A stretch of 64,000 nt of DNA from Fretibacter rubidus (GCF_041429785.1 NZ_CP163423.1:2976001-3040000), one strand, 5' to 3'; shown: positions 16,986 to 27,126, counted from the stretch's first letter. Notes: generated by a model from the letters alone, not told the origin. Numbers and translations: made by a program.

Positions 16986-17711
16986 ATGCCGCCCGAGCCC
17001 CGCGCAGCGCGAAAAGGTCAGACTGACCCCGCGCAGCGAGACCGACGCAATAGCCCGACCGCCAAAGCGGCCGTCGAGCCTCAAGCCAAAACTCAGAGCC
17101 AATCTGGGGCTAAAAAAGCTGCGTCCAAAAAAGCATCCTCCGCAAATCTTGTGCCTGCCCTTCTTGTGCCAAACGGCCCCATCGCGCTTGTTGGATTGAT
17201 GGGGGTGGGTAAAACAACGGTTGGCCGCCGCTTGGCCAAAGAATTAGGTCGCCCGTTTTATGACTCAGACGACGAAATTGAAAAAGCGTCAGGACGTACC
17301 GTCGCGGGATATTTTAGAGACCACGGCGAGGATGAATTTCGCGCAGGCGAACGCCGCGTTATTGACCGCTTGCTTGATGGGTCTGACATTATCCTGGCTA
17401 CAGGTGGCGGAGCTTTCATCCAAGACGGGGCGCGTGATATATTACAAGACCGCGCGCTGACGATATTTCTAAAAGGGGATTTTGAAACGATATTTGCCCG
17501 CGTCCGCAAAAAAGATACGCGGCCCTTATTAAAAGTGCCAAATCCGCGCGAGACATTTGAGGCCCTTTATAAAGAACGCTACCCGATTTATGAACAAGCC
17601 CATATTGTCGTCAATATCGCCAAGGGGCCGCACGACCGCACGGTGCAACGCGTCGCTAAGGCGATTGATCACTATGTGAAATCGCAAAATGCGAAAGCCA
17701 GAGTGTTATGA
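16986..17711 (+). CDS. aroK: Shikimate kinase with basic N-terminal extension
   Basis: Phosphorylates shikimate to shikimate-3-phosphate. The catalytic domain begins near residue 64: P-loop GLMGVGKTT, DSDDEIEKASGR for shikimate binding, FRAGERRV, TGGGAF and the lid RPLLK. Total length 241 is about 65 longer than a plain AroK because of an N-terminal stretch rich in Lys, Ala, Pro and Gln. ATG 16986 has AAAGG 7 bases upstream and is the only ATG before the P-loop; an in-frame GTG at 17151 lacks a ribosome site. The last 4 bases overlap aroB. Confidence 0.93.
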   Translation: MPPEPRAARKGQTDPAQRDRRNSPTAKAAVEPQAKTQSQSGAKKAASKKASSANLVPALLVPNGPIALVGLMGVGKTTVGRRLAKELGRPFYDSDDEIEKASGRTVAGYFRDHGEDEFRAGERRVIDRLLDGSDIILATGGGAFIQDGARDILQDRALTIFLKGDFETIFARVRKKDTRPLLKVPNPRETFEALYKERYPIYEQAHIVVNIAKGPHDRTVQRVAKAIDHYVKSQNAKARVL

Positions 17712-18850
17712 GTAAAAAACCGCAACACAGCGTGCGTGTCGATTTAGGCGACCGCAGCTATGACATTATCATCGGGCAGAATTTACTGTCACGAGCAGCA
17801 GATTTTATGACGCCCCATTTGGCATCCAAAAAAGTTCTTATTGTAACAGATGAAACGGTCGGGACATTATACAGAGATAAGATTAATCTGAACGGCCTGG
17901 ACGCCGCATGGGTAACTGTGCCTGTTGGCGAGGCCAGCAAAAGCTTTGCGCAATTGCAAATCGTCTTAGACGCCATGTTCACCCACGGCATGGAACGTAA
18001 TGATACGATTGTGGCGCTAGGGGGCGGAATTGTTGGTGACCTCACCGGATTTGCAGCCAGCGTGTTTAAACGCGGGTGTCGGTTCATTCAAATCCCCACA
18101 ACATTACTGGCCCAAGTCGATAGCGCCGTTGGAGGCAAAACGGCGATCAACGTCCCGCAAGGTAAAAATTTAGTCGGCGCGTTTTATCAACCGACGCTGG
18201 TTTTGGCTGATATGGATGCCCTATCCACCCTACCGCTTCGGGCATTAAAGGCAGGCTATGCAGAGATTTTAAAATACGGTCTATTGGGGGACGCGGCATT
18301 TTTTGCGTGGCTTAAAGATAATGGACCGGCTGTCATAGGCGGCGATAAAGACGCGATAGCACAGGCCGTAAAGGTGAGTTGCGAGACAAAGGCGCGTATT
18401 GTGGCGGGTGATGAACGCGAACGTGGGCAGCGCGCCCTTCTTAATTTGGGGCATACATTCGGTCACGCACTAGAGGCAGAAGCAGGCTATAGCGGCGACC
18501 TTCTGCACGGCGAAGCGGTAAGCGCGGGCATGGAAATGGCTTTTGATTTCAGTGTTGCCCTTGGCTTATGTCACTCCAGAGAGCTCGACGCACTTCGCGC
18601 TCATATGAAGAAAACGCAGCTGGTCGGCATCAAAGATGTCGCGCCACTCCTTGGTAAACCAGATGCGTTATTGTCCCATATGGATCAGGATAAGAAGAAT
18701 GAGAACGGGGCCATTACATTGATTTTAGCCCGCAGAATTGGCGAGGCCTTTGTGCAGAAAAATACAATTCGCGAGACACTCTCTAATTATCTTAAATATC
18801 TTGCCGTTGAATATGGCGGTGAACCCCAAGGAAGGATAAGCCGATCATGA
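17708..18850 (+). CDS. aroB: 3-dehydroquinate synthase
   Basis: Second step of the shikimate pathway: converts DAHP to 3-dehydroquinate using NAD and a divalent metal. 380 residues. Seen: VPVGEASKSF, the NAD motif GGGIVGDLTGFAASVFKRG, PTTLLAQVDSAVGGKTAINVPQGKN, and metal ligands in GYAEILKYG, NLGHTFGHALE and LLHGEAVSAGM. ATGA overlaps at both ends link it to aroK and to the CNNM/CBS gene. This is a common alphaproteobacterial arrangement. Confidence 0.96.
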   Translation: MSKKPQHSVRVDLGDRSYDIIIGQNLLSRAADFMTPHLASKKVLIVTDETVGTLYRDKINLNGLDAAWVTVPVGEASKSFAQLQIVLDAMFTHGMERNDTIVALGGGIVGDLTGFAASVFKRGCRFIQIPTTLLAQVDSAVGGKTAINVPQGKNLVGAFYQPTLVLADMDALSTLPLRALKAGYAEILKYGLLGDAAFFAWLKDNGPAVIGGDKDAIAQAVKVSCETKARIVAGDERERGQRALLNLGHTFGHALEAEAGYSGDLLHGEAVSAGMEMAFDFSVALGLCHSRELDALRAHMKKTQLVGIKDVAPLLGKPDALLSHMDQDKKNENGAITLILARRIGEAFVQKNTIRETLSNYLKYLAVEYGGEPQGRISRS

Positions 18851-20151
18851 TAGAGACCTTAATGGCTCCTGATGTCTTGGCCCGATTTGCTTTTGTGGGT
18901 TTCTTGCTGTGTTGTTCTGGCTTTTTTTCTGGATCTGAAACGGCGCTAACGGCGGCGTCTCGCGCACGGATGCATGCGGCCGAGCGCGACGGCGACAAGC
19001 GGGCCGTGCTGGTAACGAAACTCCTTAATTCGCGTGAACGCCTTTTGGGCGGGATTTTGCTTGGCAATAACTTTGTCAATATCTTGGCCACATCTATTAT
19101 GACGGCGACATTGCTGGAGGTCGTGGGCGCGGCAGGCATGGTCTACGCCACTGTGATTACGACAGCGCTTATTTTAATCTTTGCCGAAGTTTTGCCCAAA
19201 ACCTATGCCATTTCACAACCCGATAAAATGGCGACAAAAGTAGCGCTGCCGATCAGCTGGGTTGTTAAATTACTCGCCCCAATTGTCACAGTTGTGCAAA
19301 TTATCGTTAATGCAACGCTCCGCGTCTTTGGTGTGGATAGCGAGGCCAGCGCCTGGTCAGCGGCGGATGAAATTCGGGGCGCGGTTGATTTGCATCACCA
19401 AGAAGGCGGCGTGGCCAAACGCGCCCGTGACCAAATTATTGGCGTGTTGGAGCTTGGCGAATTAACTGTCGAAGAAGTCATGATCCACCGTAAAAATCTT
19501 TATATGGTTGATGTTAACGCAGCGCCCGACGTGATTATGAAAGAGGTTCTAAGCAGTGGCCACACGCGTCTACCCGTCTATGACGGCGACCAAGATAATG
19601 TCATTGGCATTTTACATGTCAAAGATATCCTAAAGCATCTGTCGCGCGGCGGGGCCGATACCAGCAGTCTTAATATTAAGCGTCTGGCCCGCGAAGCATG
19701 GTTTGTACCGGAGACGACATCGGTTGTACGGCAGCTCCGCGCCTTTCAACAAAAGCGTGAACATTTCGCACTTGTCGTTGATGAATACGGCGCGTTGATG
19801 GGCGTCATCACACTGGAAGATATTTTGGAAGAAATCGTCGGCGATATCCAAGATGAGTATGACGAGCAGATTGAAGGGCTAGAGCGGCAAAAAGACGGCG
19901 GCGTTATTGTCATGGGGGAAATTGCCATTCGCGATGTGAACCGCACGATGGATTGGGGCCTGCCCGATGAGGAAGCGGTCAGTCTGGCCGGGCTGGTCAT
20001 CCATGAGGCCCGTACGATCCCTGATGAGGGGCAGACATTTTCATTTTACGGCTACCGTTTTGAGATTTTAGAACGTGAGCGTAACCAGATTAAACGCCTG
20101 CGCGTAACAAAAACATTTGAGCCAGACCAACGCAGCGGACAGCCAATATGA
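18847..20151 (+). CDS. CNNM/CBS-domain membrane protein (HlyC/CorC family)
   Basis: Inner-membrane protein of 434 residues of the family once called hemolysin and linked to magnesium/cobalt homeostasis. The DUF21 domain (about 1-190) has several membrane helices, with CCSGFFSGSETALTAASRARM typical of it. A pair of CBS domains follows (about 205-330: EEVMIHRKNLYMV; HTRLPVYDGD; LVVDEYGALMGVITLEDILEEIVGDI), then a CorC/HlyC C-terminal domain. It overlaps aroB by ATGA. The grouping with aroKB is positional and says little about function. Confidence 0.9.
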   Translation: MIETLMAPDVLARFAFVGFLLCCSGFFSGSETALTAASRARMHAAERDGDKRAVLVTKLLNSRERLLGGILLGNNFVNILATSIMTATLLEVVGAAGMVYATVITTALILIFAEVLPKTYAISQPDKMATKVALPISWVVKLLAPIVTVVQIIVNATLRVFGVDSEASAWSAADEIRGAVDLHHQEGGVAKRARDQIIGVLELGELTVEEVMIHRKNLYMVDVNAAPDVIMKEVLSSGHTRLPVYDGDQDNVIGILHVKDILKHLSRGGADTSSLNIKRLAREAWFVPETTSVVRQLRAFQQKREHFALVVDEYGALMGVITLEDILEEIVGDIQDEYDEQIEGLERQKDGGVIVMGEIAIRDVNRTMDWGLPDEEAVSLAGLVIHEARTIPDEGQTFSFYGYRFEILERERNQIKRLRVTKTFEPDQRSGQPI

Positions 20152-21884
20152 ATATGAAATCAACCCTGTTTAAATCAGCCTCACTCTTAGGGGCGCTATG
20201 TTTGGCTATCAGCGGATGTTCGCAAACAAAGCCCGCCAATAATGACGCTGAAACAACGGTTTATTTTAACGCTAACATTATCACACAAAACCCTGATATG
20301 CCGCGCGCGGATTATATGGCCGTCAGTCAGGGTAAAATCACGGCCATTGGCCTTGGTGATGATGTCGATATAACAGAGCCGTTGTTAGGTGCCGCAAATA
20401 GGCTGGACATGAACGGCGCAACTGTGACCCCGGGATTTATTGATAGCCATGTGCATGTAAGAGAATTAGGCCTTGATGCCGTCAAAGCGGATTTAGTCGG
20501 TGTTAAAAATGTTGAGGACATTGTTGCGCGATTAAAGGCCTATGCCCCCAACCCAACACCCGGGCAGTGGATTATTGGCCAAGGCTGGGACGAAGGGTAT
20601 TTTGGTAGCGTGGGTTATCCTGACCGTGCGGCGCTTGACGCGGCCTTTCCTGATAACCCTGTAGGCCTTGAGAGTTTGCACGGCTTTGCTGGCTTTTATA
20701 ACGGCGCAGCGCTGGCGGTTGCTGGCATTGACGTGAATTCACCCGACCCAGAGGTTGGCACAATATTGCGGCGCGAAAACGGCGAACCAACGGGGGTTAT
20801 GCTGACATTGGCGCAAGGGCTGGTTAATCAACACAAACCAAAACGCACGCAAGCCCAATTAGAAGAGGCGATTAAAGCGGGGCTTTTGAAAATGGGCCGC
20901 GCGGGCGTGACGTCCGTGCATGAGGCCGGCATGGCCGCCGATGATGTCGACGCCTTCCTCACCTTGGCGGAACGCGGTGAATTACCCATTCGCGTTTACG
21001 GTATGTTGGACGGTAATAATGAGACCCTGATGCAAGACTGGTTTGCGCGCGGGGCATTGGACGATCCCGATGATTGGTTGGATATTCGCGGCGTGAAAGT
21101 GTTCTATGACGGCTCGCTCGGCTCTCGCACAGCGCTGATGGCCGCGCCCTATTCTGACCATCCAGAAAGAGCCAATCCGACAGAGCGCATCACACCAGAC
21201 GCCGTTTTATCGCTAGGCGAACAGTCGGCAGAGCATAAGTTTCAAATGGCCGTTCACGCTATTGGAGATGAGGGCAATAACCGCACGCTAGGCCTTTATG
21301 AGCGCGCACTGTCAACACAGCCTGCCCATGATCACCGCTGGCGGATTGAGCACGCCCAGGTCGTGCTGCCCGATTTTTATGACCGCCTTGCCGCCCTTGG
21401 TGGTATCGCGTCTGTCCAGAGCAGTCACGCCGTCGGCGATAGCGGATGGGCCGAGGACCGCGTCGGCCCAGACCGTATTAAACACGCCTATGCTTGGCGG
21501 CGGATTTTAGATGCGGGTGGTCGCTTGGCGCTGAACTCTGATTTGCCGGGCGAACCGTGGGAGCCGATGGAGACGCTTTATTTTGCGGTGACGCGTAAAC
21601 GTCTTGACGGCACCTCTGCCGATGACGGCACGGCGGATGACGGCTGGTACGTCGACCAAGCGCTCAGCGTTAACGAGGCCATGCACGCCATGACGGTTGA
21701 AAACGCCTATGCCGCCTATCAAGAGGACGCACTGGGCAGTCTAGCGATTGGGAATTGGGCGGATTTTGTCGTGCTATCTGATGACCCGGCGGCGGTCGCG
21801 CCTGACGCGATTAAAGACATCGACGTAACGCAAACCTTTGTCGCGGGAAAGCCGCTGAATGAATTCAAGGCGTCTAAAGAATAA
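20148..21884 (+). CDS. Amidohydrolase family lipoprotein (YtcJ-like)
   Basis: Metal-dependent hydrolase of 578 residues with a lipoprotein signal (ALCLAISGC, C25). The amidohydrolase_3 fold is shown by the early TPGFIDSHVHV (HxH metal ligands), the mid-protein FYDGSLGSRTALM, the histidines MAVHAIGDEGN and RIEHAQVV, and the late LNSDLPGEPWEPM. Substrate unknown; relatives act on exocyclic amides. It overlaps the CNNM gene by ATGA and its last 11 bases overlap the convergent RTX gene. A paralogue of identical length is at 37864-39600. Confidence 0.85.
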   Translation: MNMKSTLFKSASLLGALCLAISGCSQTKPANNDAETTVYFNANIITQNPDMPRADYMAVSQGKITAIGLGDDVDITEPLLGAANRLDMNGATVTPGFIDSHVHVRELGLDAVKADLVGVKNVEDIVARLKAYAPNPTPGQWIIGQGWDEGYFGSVGYPDRAALDAAFPDNPVGLESLHGFAGFYNGAALAVAGIDVNSPDPEVGTILRRENGEPTGVMLTLAQGLVNQHKPKRTQAQLEEAIKAGLLKMGRAGVTSVHEAGMAADDVDAFLTLAERGELPIRVYGMLDGNNETLMQDWFARGALDDPDDWLDIRGVKVFYDGSLGSRTALMAAPYSDHPERANPTERITPDAVLSLGEQSAEHKFQMAVHAIGDEGNNRTLGLYERALSTQPAHDHRWRIEHAQVVLPDFYDRLAALGGIASVQSSHAVGDSGWAEDRVGPDRIKHAYAWRRILDAGGRLALNSDLPGEPWEPMETLYFAVTRKRLDGTSADDGTADDGWYVDQALSVNEAMHAMTVENAYAAYQEDALGSLAIGNWADFVVLSDDPAAVAPDAIKDIDVTQTFVAGKPLNEFKASKE

Positions 21885-24800
21885 AGCCGTCGATATCGAA
21901 ATAGACATCGTGCACAGCGTCTGATTTGGACAACGGGTTGCCGTCATAGTCCCAATCGGCGGGCAGCTCGCGCGAGACCACATCAATGACAGGCACGTCT
22001 TTTTGGCCAGAGCTGTATTTATCGGGCAAAGTCGGGAAATAACGACCTGGCAAAAACGGGCCCGTACCGTCAGGGTCGTTATAGCCAAAGACAAAATTAT
22101 CAAGCGACAAATCATCCGCGCCCACGCCGTCAATTTGTATGCGCGTACCGCCGCCCATATCAATCACAACATAGGTCCCAAAATCGGTCATATTCTCTGT
22201 GATATCAGACCACTGCAAATAAGGGCCGTAATCCAAAACGATAAGATCCTCGCCAAGGGTGAAATCGCGCACCGTATCTGTGCCGCCGTTACGGCCAAAG
22301 ACAAATTGATCGGCCCCTGCCCCACCCGTTAGCGCATCGTCTCCTGCACCCCCGTTCATAACATCATCCCCGCCTTGGCCGTTTATCACGTCATCACTAT
22401 CCGTACCTTGGAGGGTGTTATTGCCGTTATCGCCATCAAGCGTGGGAGTGGTCTCGTTGAGCGTGGCTGATAAACTGTAATTAATCGCAGTACTAAAAGT
22501 AGCGGCCTGAGACAAGAAAACAGAGAGATAATAAACGCCGGATGCACCAAAATCGACAATATATTCACTAACACCCGCGCGACCAATTTCTTGACCGTTA
22601 GACTGCAAAAGCGCTACGCGTAAGCTCGGACTCGCGCTGGACATATTAAAGGTGAGGCTTTGGCCCGCTTCGGCGTCAATTCGAAACCAATCAACATCGC
22701 CGCCATAATTAATTTGAGCCTGTGTGGCGTTGCCGCCAATTTCAACGCGGCCCGTGGTTGTTTGATCTGCAGTGTAGTCATCTTCAATCACGGCCCCACG
22801 GAAAACGAAATTATCGGGCGGATTAAAGTTATCGACATACTCAACGCCAACGAAATACTGGCCCGTTGTTTCCGCAAGAAAACTATTTGCCGATGAGACT
22901 GTACGTCCGATTTGGTTTCCCTGCGAATCGTAAAAGCTAAAGGCTGTGAAAGAAGCATCTGCGCTAAATGACACGAATTGCCCTGCCTCTGCGGTAAAGG
23001 AAAACCAATCGCTATCACCCATGTAATCATTGCGGCTGGTCACATCTACGCCGTCAAGATTAAGCATCCCAACTGTGTTGATATCGCTAGCGTAATCATC
23101 GTCTGGGGTAACGGCACGCACCGAAATTGTTTCGCCCAAAGGTACAGAGACGCCAATGTAATATCGCCCCGAGATATCCACGATGTAATCTAATCGCCCA
23201 GAGATTGGAGACGGAACCGGGCCAGAATTAGCCGCCGCCGGAACGACAGAAACGCCATCAGAATCATAAAGCACCATGACCGCTTCAGCGAGGAACGAGA
23301 CGACTTGCCCTGCTGTTAAATCAACCGCGAGCCAGTCTTGGTCATTTTCGAAATCACCAACAACAGAAACCCCGTCGCCATCAATCTCAATTACACCAGC
23401 AGTGGCAGCGTCACCCGCATAATCATCATTGGCGTTAATGACTTCAGCCGACAGAGTGTAATTACCAGGATCTATAAATCCATCAACGACAATATAATAT
23501 GTGCCTGACGCGTCAAAATTCCAATTGATTTGCTGATTTTGCCCATCGTTAAAGCTACGCGTGATAAATGTACCTGCGCTATCGAAGAGAACCAACTTTA
23601 TGAAAAGTTCGTCGAGGGCAAATATATCAAAAACAACATTGTCTCCGGCGTTTACACTAATTTCGTACCAGTCCTGGTCTTCGCCGTAGTCAATTCTGCC
23701 ATGAATTGCATCACCCGATATATCAAATGGCGTGGAGGCATCTTTGTTATTGCCGACACGGTCGCCGAAGCCGAGCGGGGCCGTTGCACCGACACCCGCA
23801 GATATAGTGTAACCAATGGGATTGGTGAAATTTCCATTCATTTGGATATCAATATAATAGGTCGCGGTTACGTCGACCTGCGCCAAAAACAAACCCGTTG
23901 AACTGCTGAGTAGCTCATTGCCATTGGCATCACGCAAAATCACGGATAGGCTTTCATTACTTTCAAGCAAGAGGGTGACCTCTTGACCTGCCGTGGCATC
24001 AATCCGAAACCAATCGCTATCAGTTGCCGTTTCAATGACACTGCTTTGTCTTTGACCATCAAGATTAATCACGGCGGTCGTGTCTGTGCCTCCCGCAATC
24101 TCTACATCCGTATTATCGACTTCTGTGACAGACAGTGTATAGTCAATAGGATTTGACGCGATGGTGTCCACGGGCGAGCCCGTTCCAATTTGGAATAAGT
24201 AACGCCCAACAGTCCCGAGAAAGACTTGATATGTGCCGACAGACCCAAAGTCTGGTTGCTCACCATTTTCATCCGTGAGGGCCAATATTTGTATTGCTGG
24301 CGTTCCGTTATCCAAAAATATATGAATATAAGGATCATTTGTATTGGCCGTTAAGGTAAACTCAAGCGTTGTCGGCGCGTCGATGTTCACTGCGATAAAA
24401 TCGACATCAAAATCAGCCGTTAGTTGCCCAGCAACTTGTGCCCCATCTATGTCAACAACCGACCGTGTCGTTCGGTTGGAGGCATGATCCGTGTCTGACG
24501 TTGTGGCCGAAACTATAATTTCAGTATCAGCTGTAGTGACTCCAGAAAAAACCTCTATGTAATATCGTCCTGTTTCCTCGGCAAAGAAATCCATGCTTTT
24601 CGTGGTTTCGTCATCCGATCGATAAGAATAATAAATTATATTCCCGTCCTCATCGACAATTGTCATTTGAGGGTATAACCCTTCGACCTTAAGATTGACG
24701 AAGTCACCCGCCGTTAAATCAATTGCAAGCCAATCTTTATCGCGAGAGAAATCATTGCGAACAGTAATCGAGTCTCCATCCAACATAAGGACACCCGTTG

Positions 24801-25026
24801 TTGAAGTATCGCCCGCGTAATCGTCATCTTCCTCTGCGCGAATGACAAGGTCGGTTCGTTTATATCGGAAAGCATCATCGCCCAAGACAGACACTTCTGA
24901 TAACCCTAGGGCCATATAATTTTCGGTAAAAGAAATACCTAAAGTATCTCTTTGCGTCTCATAAACGGGCAACTCAAAATTTGTAAAGACCGTGAAACGA
25001 TCATCAAAACGGTCTAAATAATACAT
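21874..25026 (-). CDS. Large RTX protein with seven PPC-like repeats
   Basis: Acidic protein of 1050 residues. Seven pre-peptidase C-terminal (PPC)-type domains are seen. Each opens with a form of DDYAGD..TTG..(I/L)DG and has a second motif DxDWxxxxxxAG about 20 residues later; these domains fill about 65-865. Then come RTX nonapeptides (GNNTLQGTDSDDVINGQGGD, GGAGDDALTGGAGAD) that bind calcium, and a tail without cysteine. No N-terminal signal peptide is present, as expected for type I secretion through a C-terminal signal. The start is ATG 25026, with GGGGA 5-6 bases upstream, rather than the TTG at 25038. No protease domain or ABC exporter lies nearby, so it is probably an adhesin or surface-layer-like protein. 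Confidence 0.85.
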   Translation of the reverse strand: MYYLDRFDDRFTVFTNFELPVYETQRDTLGISFTENYMALGLSEVSVLGDDAFRYKRTDLVIRAEEDDDYAGDTSTTGVLMLDGDSITVRNDFSRDKDWLAIDLTAGDFVNLKVEGLYPQMTIVDEDGNIIYYSYRSDDETTKSMDFFAEETGRYYIEVFSGVTTADTEIIVSATTSDTDHASNRTTRSVVDIDGAQVAGQLTADFDVDFIAVNIDAPTTLEFTLTANTNDPYIHIFLDNGTPAIQILALTDENGEQPDFGSVGTYQVFLGTVGRYLFQIGTGSPVDTIASNPIDYTLSVTEVDNTDVEIAGGTDTTAVINLDGQRQSSVIETATDSDWFRIDATAGQEVTLLLESNESLSVILRDANGNELLSSSTGLFLAQVDVTATYYIDIQMNGNFTNPIGYTISAGVGATAPLGFGDRVGNNKDASTPFDISGDAIHGRIDYGEDQDWYEISVNAGDNVVFDIFALDELFIKLVLFDSAGTFITRSFNDGQNQQINWNFDASGTYYIVVDGFIDPGNYTLSAEVINANDDYAGDAATAGVIEIDGDGVSVVGDFENDQDWLAVDLTAGQVVSFLAEAVMVLYDSDGVSVVPAAANSGPVPSPISGRLDYIVDISGRYYIGVSVPLGETISVRAVTPDDDYASDINTVGMLNLDGVDVTSRNDYMGDSDWFSFTAEAGQFVSFSADASFTAFSFYDSQGNQIGRTVSSANSFLAETTGQYFVGVEYVDNFNPPDNFVFRGAVIEDDYTADQTTTGRVEIGGNATQAQINYGGDVDWFRIDAEAGQSLTFNMSSASPSLRVALLQSNGQEIGRAGVSEYIVDFGASGVYYLSVFLSQAATFSTAINYSLSATLNETTPTLDGDNGNNTLQGTDSDDVINGQGGDDVMNGGAGDDALTGGAGADQFVFGRNGGTDTVRDFTLGEDLIVLDYGPYLQWSDITENMTDFGTYVVIDMGGGTRIQIDGVGADDLSLDNFVFGYNDPDGTGPFLPGRYFPTLPDKYSSGQKDVPVIDVVSRELPADWDYDGNPLSKSDAVHDVYFDIDGFIL

Positions 25027-25123
25027 GCTTTTCCCCAAAGGTATAAACCGTCATATCAACCGCAGGTAACATTGACAAGAACACAGCCACTAATAACAAG
25101 GCTACGCTTTGGGTTAGTGTCCC

Positions 25124-25417
25124 CTACCCCACGCTCGCGTCCAAGCTAAAGGCGTGTATCTGTTTTATCTCTGCCTCTAGGACCTCTAGCACAGCGCGGT
25201 GCTTGGCCAGACGGCTCATGCCGTCAAAGGCCTCTGACACGATGACCACATGAAAATGGCTTTCTGCGCTACCCCGCCCCATTTCTTGCATCTGGGCGGC
25301 ATGTTCATGGGCGCCGCGGTGGTGTGCGTGCTTGGCGCTTTCGTCTATGACGTCTAACTGCGACGGATTGAACGCTTTTGTCAGTTTTTCCTTGATTGAT
25401 GTGCCGATAGTGCCCAT
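25124..25417 (-). CDS. bolA: BolA family protein
   Basis: 97 residues. BolA proteins act with monothiol glutaredoxins in iron-sulfur/iron control, and some bind DNA. Signature residues are seen: SESHFHVVIVSEAFDGMSRLAKHR followed by the L-rich C-terminal helix; also a His-rich segment KHAHHRGAHEH. Divergent from the J-domain gene with a 55-base gap, the usual alphaproteobacterial arrangement. Confidence 0.92.
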   Translation of the reverse strand: MGTIGTSIKEKLTKAFNPSQLDVIDESAKHAHHRGAHEHAAQMQEMGRGSAESHFHVVIVSEAFDGMSRLAKHRAVLEVLEAEIKQIHAFSLDASVG

Positions 25418-25472
25418 TTTAGCCAGTCCTTATTCAAACCCGATTTCACTTTACAGAGTATATATAGTCATT

Positions 25473-26090
25473 ATGGCCAGCCGTCCCAAAATTAAACGCT
25501 CCCCGCTCGATTTACGCATTAATCCGCCCAAGGATGAATTGCCGCCAGAGGAGAAACAATGTGATTGGGCGGGCTGCACACGGCTCGGTGGTTGCAAAGC
25601 CCCCAAAAGCCCAGACCGCTTGCGCGAATATCACAATTTCTGCCAAGCCCATGCGCGCGAATATAATAAAAATTGGAACTTCTTTTCTGGTATGTCAGAT
25701 GAAGATATATCCGAATGGCAAGTCGGCGCCCGTCACGGTCACCGCCCCACGTGGGACGTGAAGAAAAACACAGGCGAACGCGCAAAAGCCAATAAGAAAC
25801 GCAAAACAGGCAACACCGCCGCAACCGCCGAAGGCTATAATATCTTTGGCGACGGCGGCGACGAAGGCATGGCCGTACAGCCGCGCCGCCGTCTGTCGAA
25901 ATTGCAAATGCAGGCGCTGACCGATATGGGGCTGGACGAAACTGCGACCAAAGACGATGTGCGCAAGCGCTACACACAGCTGGTGAAGCAACTTCACCCT
26001 GACGCCAATAAAGGTGACCGCAGTACCGAAGAAAGCTTCGCCCGCGTTGTAAAAGCCAATAAAGTTCTAAAAACGACGGGGCTTGGCTAG
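25473..26090 (+). CDS. J-domain protein (DnaJ-like)
   Basis: 205 residues from ATG 25473 (MASRPKIKRSPLDLRINPP); the in-frame extension back to 25332 runs into bolA and is rejected. The N-terminal part has a Cys-rich CDWAGCTRLGGCKAPKSP motif, probably metal binding, and FCQAHAREYNKNWNFF. The C-terminal 65 residues form a J-domain with HPD (KQLHPDANKGDR). It has no G/F or zinc-finger regions of classical DnaJ. Conserved neighbour of bolA and cobS in this class; a DnaK partner role is inferred from the J-domain. Confidence 0.88.
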   Translation: MASRPKIKRSPLDLRINPPKDELPPEEKQCDWAGCTRLGGCKAPKSPDRLREYHNFCQAHAREYNKNWNFFSGMSDEDISEWQVGARHGHRPTWDVKKNTGERAKANKKRKTGNTAATAEGYNIFGDGGDEGMAVQPRRRLSKLQMQALTDMGLDETATKDDVRKRYTQLVKQLHPDANKGDRSTEESFARVVKANKVLKTTGLG

Positions 26091-26142
26091 TCGTTTTCGC
26101 TGCTGATACTCTCTTTCATTTCCTCTTTTAATGGACGCATCT

Positions 26143-27126
26143 ATGTCTGATCCCTTTCCCATTTTGGCCCCCGATACAACGGTTAGCGCACGCGAGATTT
26201 TTAAGGTCGACTTCGATATGGATGTTCCCGCCTTTTCCAAGCGGTCGGAATATGTGCCAGAAATTGATGACGCCTATATTTTTGATGACCTGACCACCCA
26301 AGCCATCTGTGCAGGCTTTGCCTATAATCGCCGCGTCATGGTCCAAGGCTATCACGGCACGGGTAAATCCACCCATATTGAGCAAGTGGCGGCGCGGCTA
26401 AACTGGCCGCTTGTTCGCATTAACTTGGACAGTCATGTCTCCCGAATTGATCTGATTGGTAAAGACGCCATTGTCCTGAAAGACGGCAAGCAAATCACAG
26501 AGTTCCGCGAAGGGCTGCTGCCTTGGGCGCTGCAAAATCCTGTGGCGCTGACCTTTGATGAATATGATGCGGGTCGCCCGGATGTGATGTTCGTTATCCA
26601 GCGCGTGTTAGAAGCGCAGGGTCGTCTGACATTGCTTGACCAAAACAAAGTGATAACGCCCAATAATGCGTTTCGCCTCTTTGCGACGACCAACACCGTT
26701 GGCCTTGGCGATACGACAGGGCTTTATCACGGCACGCAACAAATTAACCAAGGTCAAATGGACCGCTGGTCTATTGTCACACAGCTTAATTATCTGTCCC
26801 ATGATGAGGAAGAAGCCATCGTGCTCGCTAAATCACCCAGCTATGATAATGAGCAGGGCAAAGCGACGCTGGCCTCTATGGTGCGGGTCGCCGATATGAC
26901 GCGGAACGCTTTCATGGCCGGTGATATTTCCACCGTCATGTCCCCCCGCACAGTGATGAATTGGGCCGAGAACGCCCGGATTTTTGGCGGTGATATCGCG
27001 CAAGCCTTTCGCCTAACCTTCCTCAATAAATGCGACGAACTAGAGCGCCCCGTCATCGCCGAGTTTTATCAGCGCGCCTTTGGCGTTGAATTGCCAGAGA
27101 GTTCGGCGAGCGTGATGGTAGCGTAG
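26143..27126 (+). CDS. cobS: Cobaltochelatase subunit CobS
   Basis: AAA+ ATPase subunit of the aerobic cobalt chelatase CobNST, which inserts cobalt into hydrogenobyrinic acid diamide. P-loop GYHGTGKST, Walker [10 protein letters not shown], and sensor region [14 protein letters not shown]; 327 residues from ATG 26143, normal length. An in-frame ATG at 26131 is possible, but 26143 has GGA at a better distance. The CobN subunit and other cobalamin genes are not in the window; the cobS-cobT pair beside bolA and a J-domain gene is a standard alphaproteobacterial arrangement. No cobalamin riboswitch is seen upstream. Confidence 0.93.
   Translation: MSDPFPILAPDTTVSAREIFKVDFDMDVPAFSKRSEYVPEIDDAYIFDDLTTQAICAGFAYNRRVMVQGYHGTGKSTHIEQVAARLNWPLVRINLDSHVSRIDLIGKDAIVLKDGKQITEFREGLLPWALQNPVALTFDEYDAGRPDVMFVIQRVLEAQGRLTLLDQNKVITPNNAFRLFATTNTVGLGDTTGLYHGTQQINQGQMDRWSIVTQLNYLSHDEEEAIVLAKSPSYDNEQGKATLASMVRVADMTRNAFMAGDISTVMSPRTVMNWAENARIFGGDIAQAFRLTFLNKCDELERPVIAEFYQRAFGVELPESSASVMVA

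Noticed and set aside
22386-24900. Repeated DNA in the large minus-strand gene as a possible CRISPR or tandem array
   Set aside because: Repeats are about 110-130 codons apart, degenerate, and in frame; they encode PPC domains.
26091-26142. Cobalamin riboswitch before cobS
   Set aside because: The gap is about 50 bases, too short, with none of the conserved B12-box sequence.
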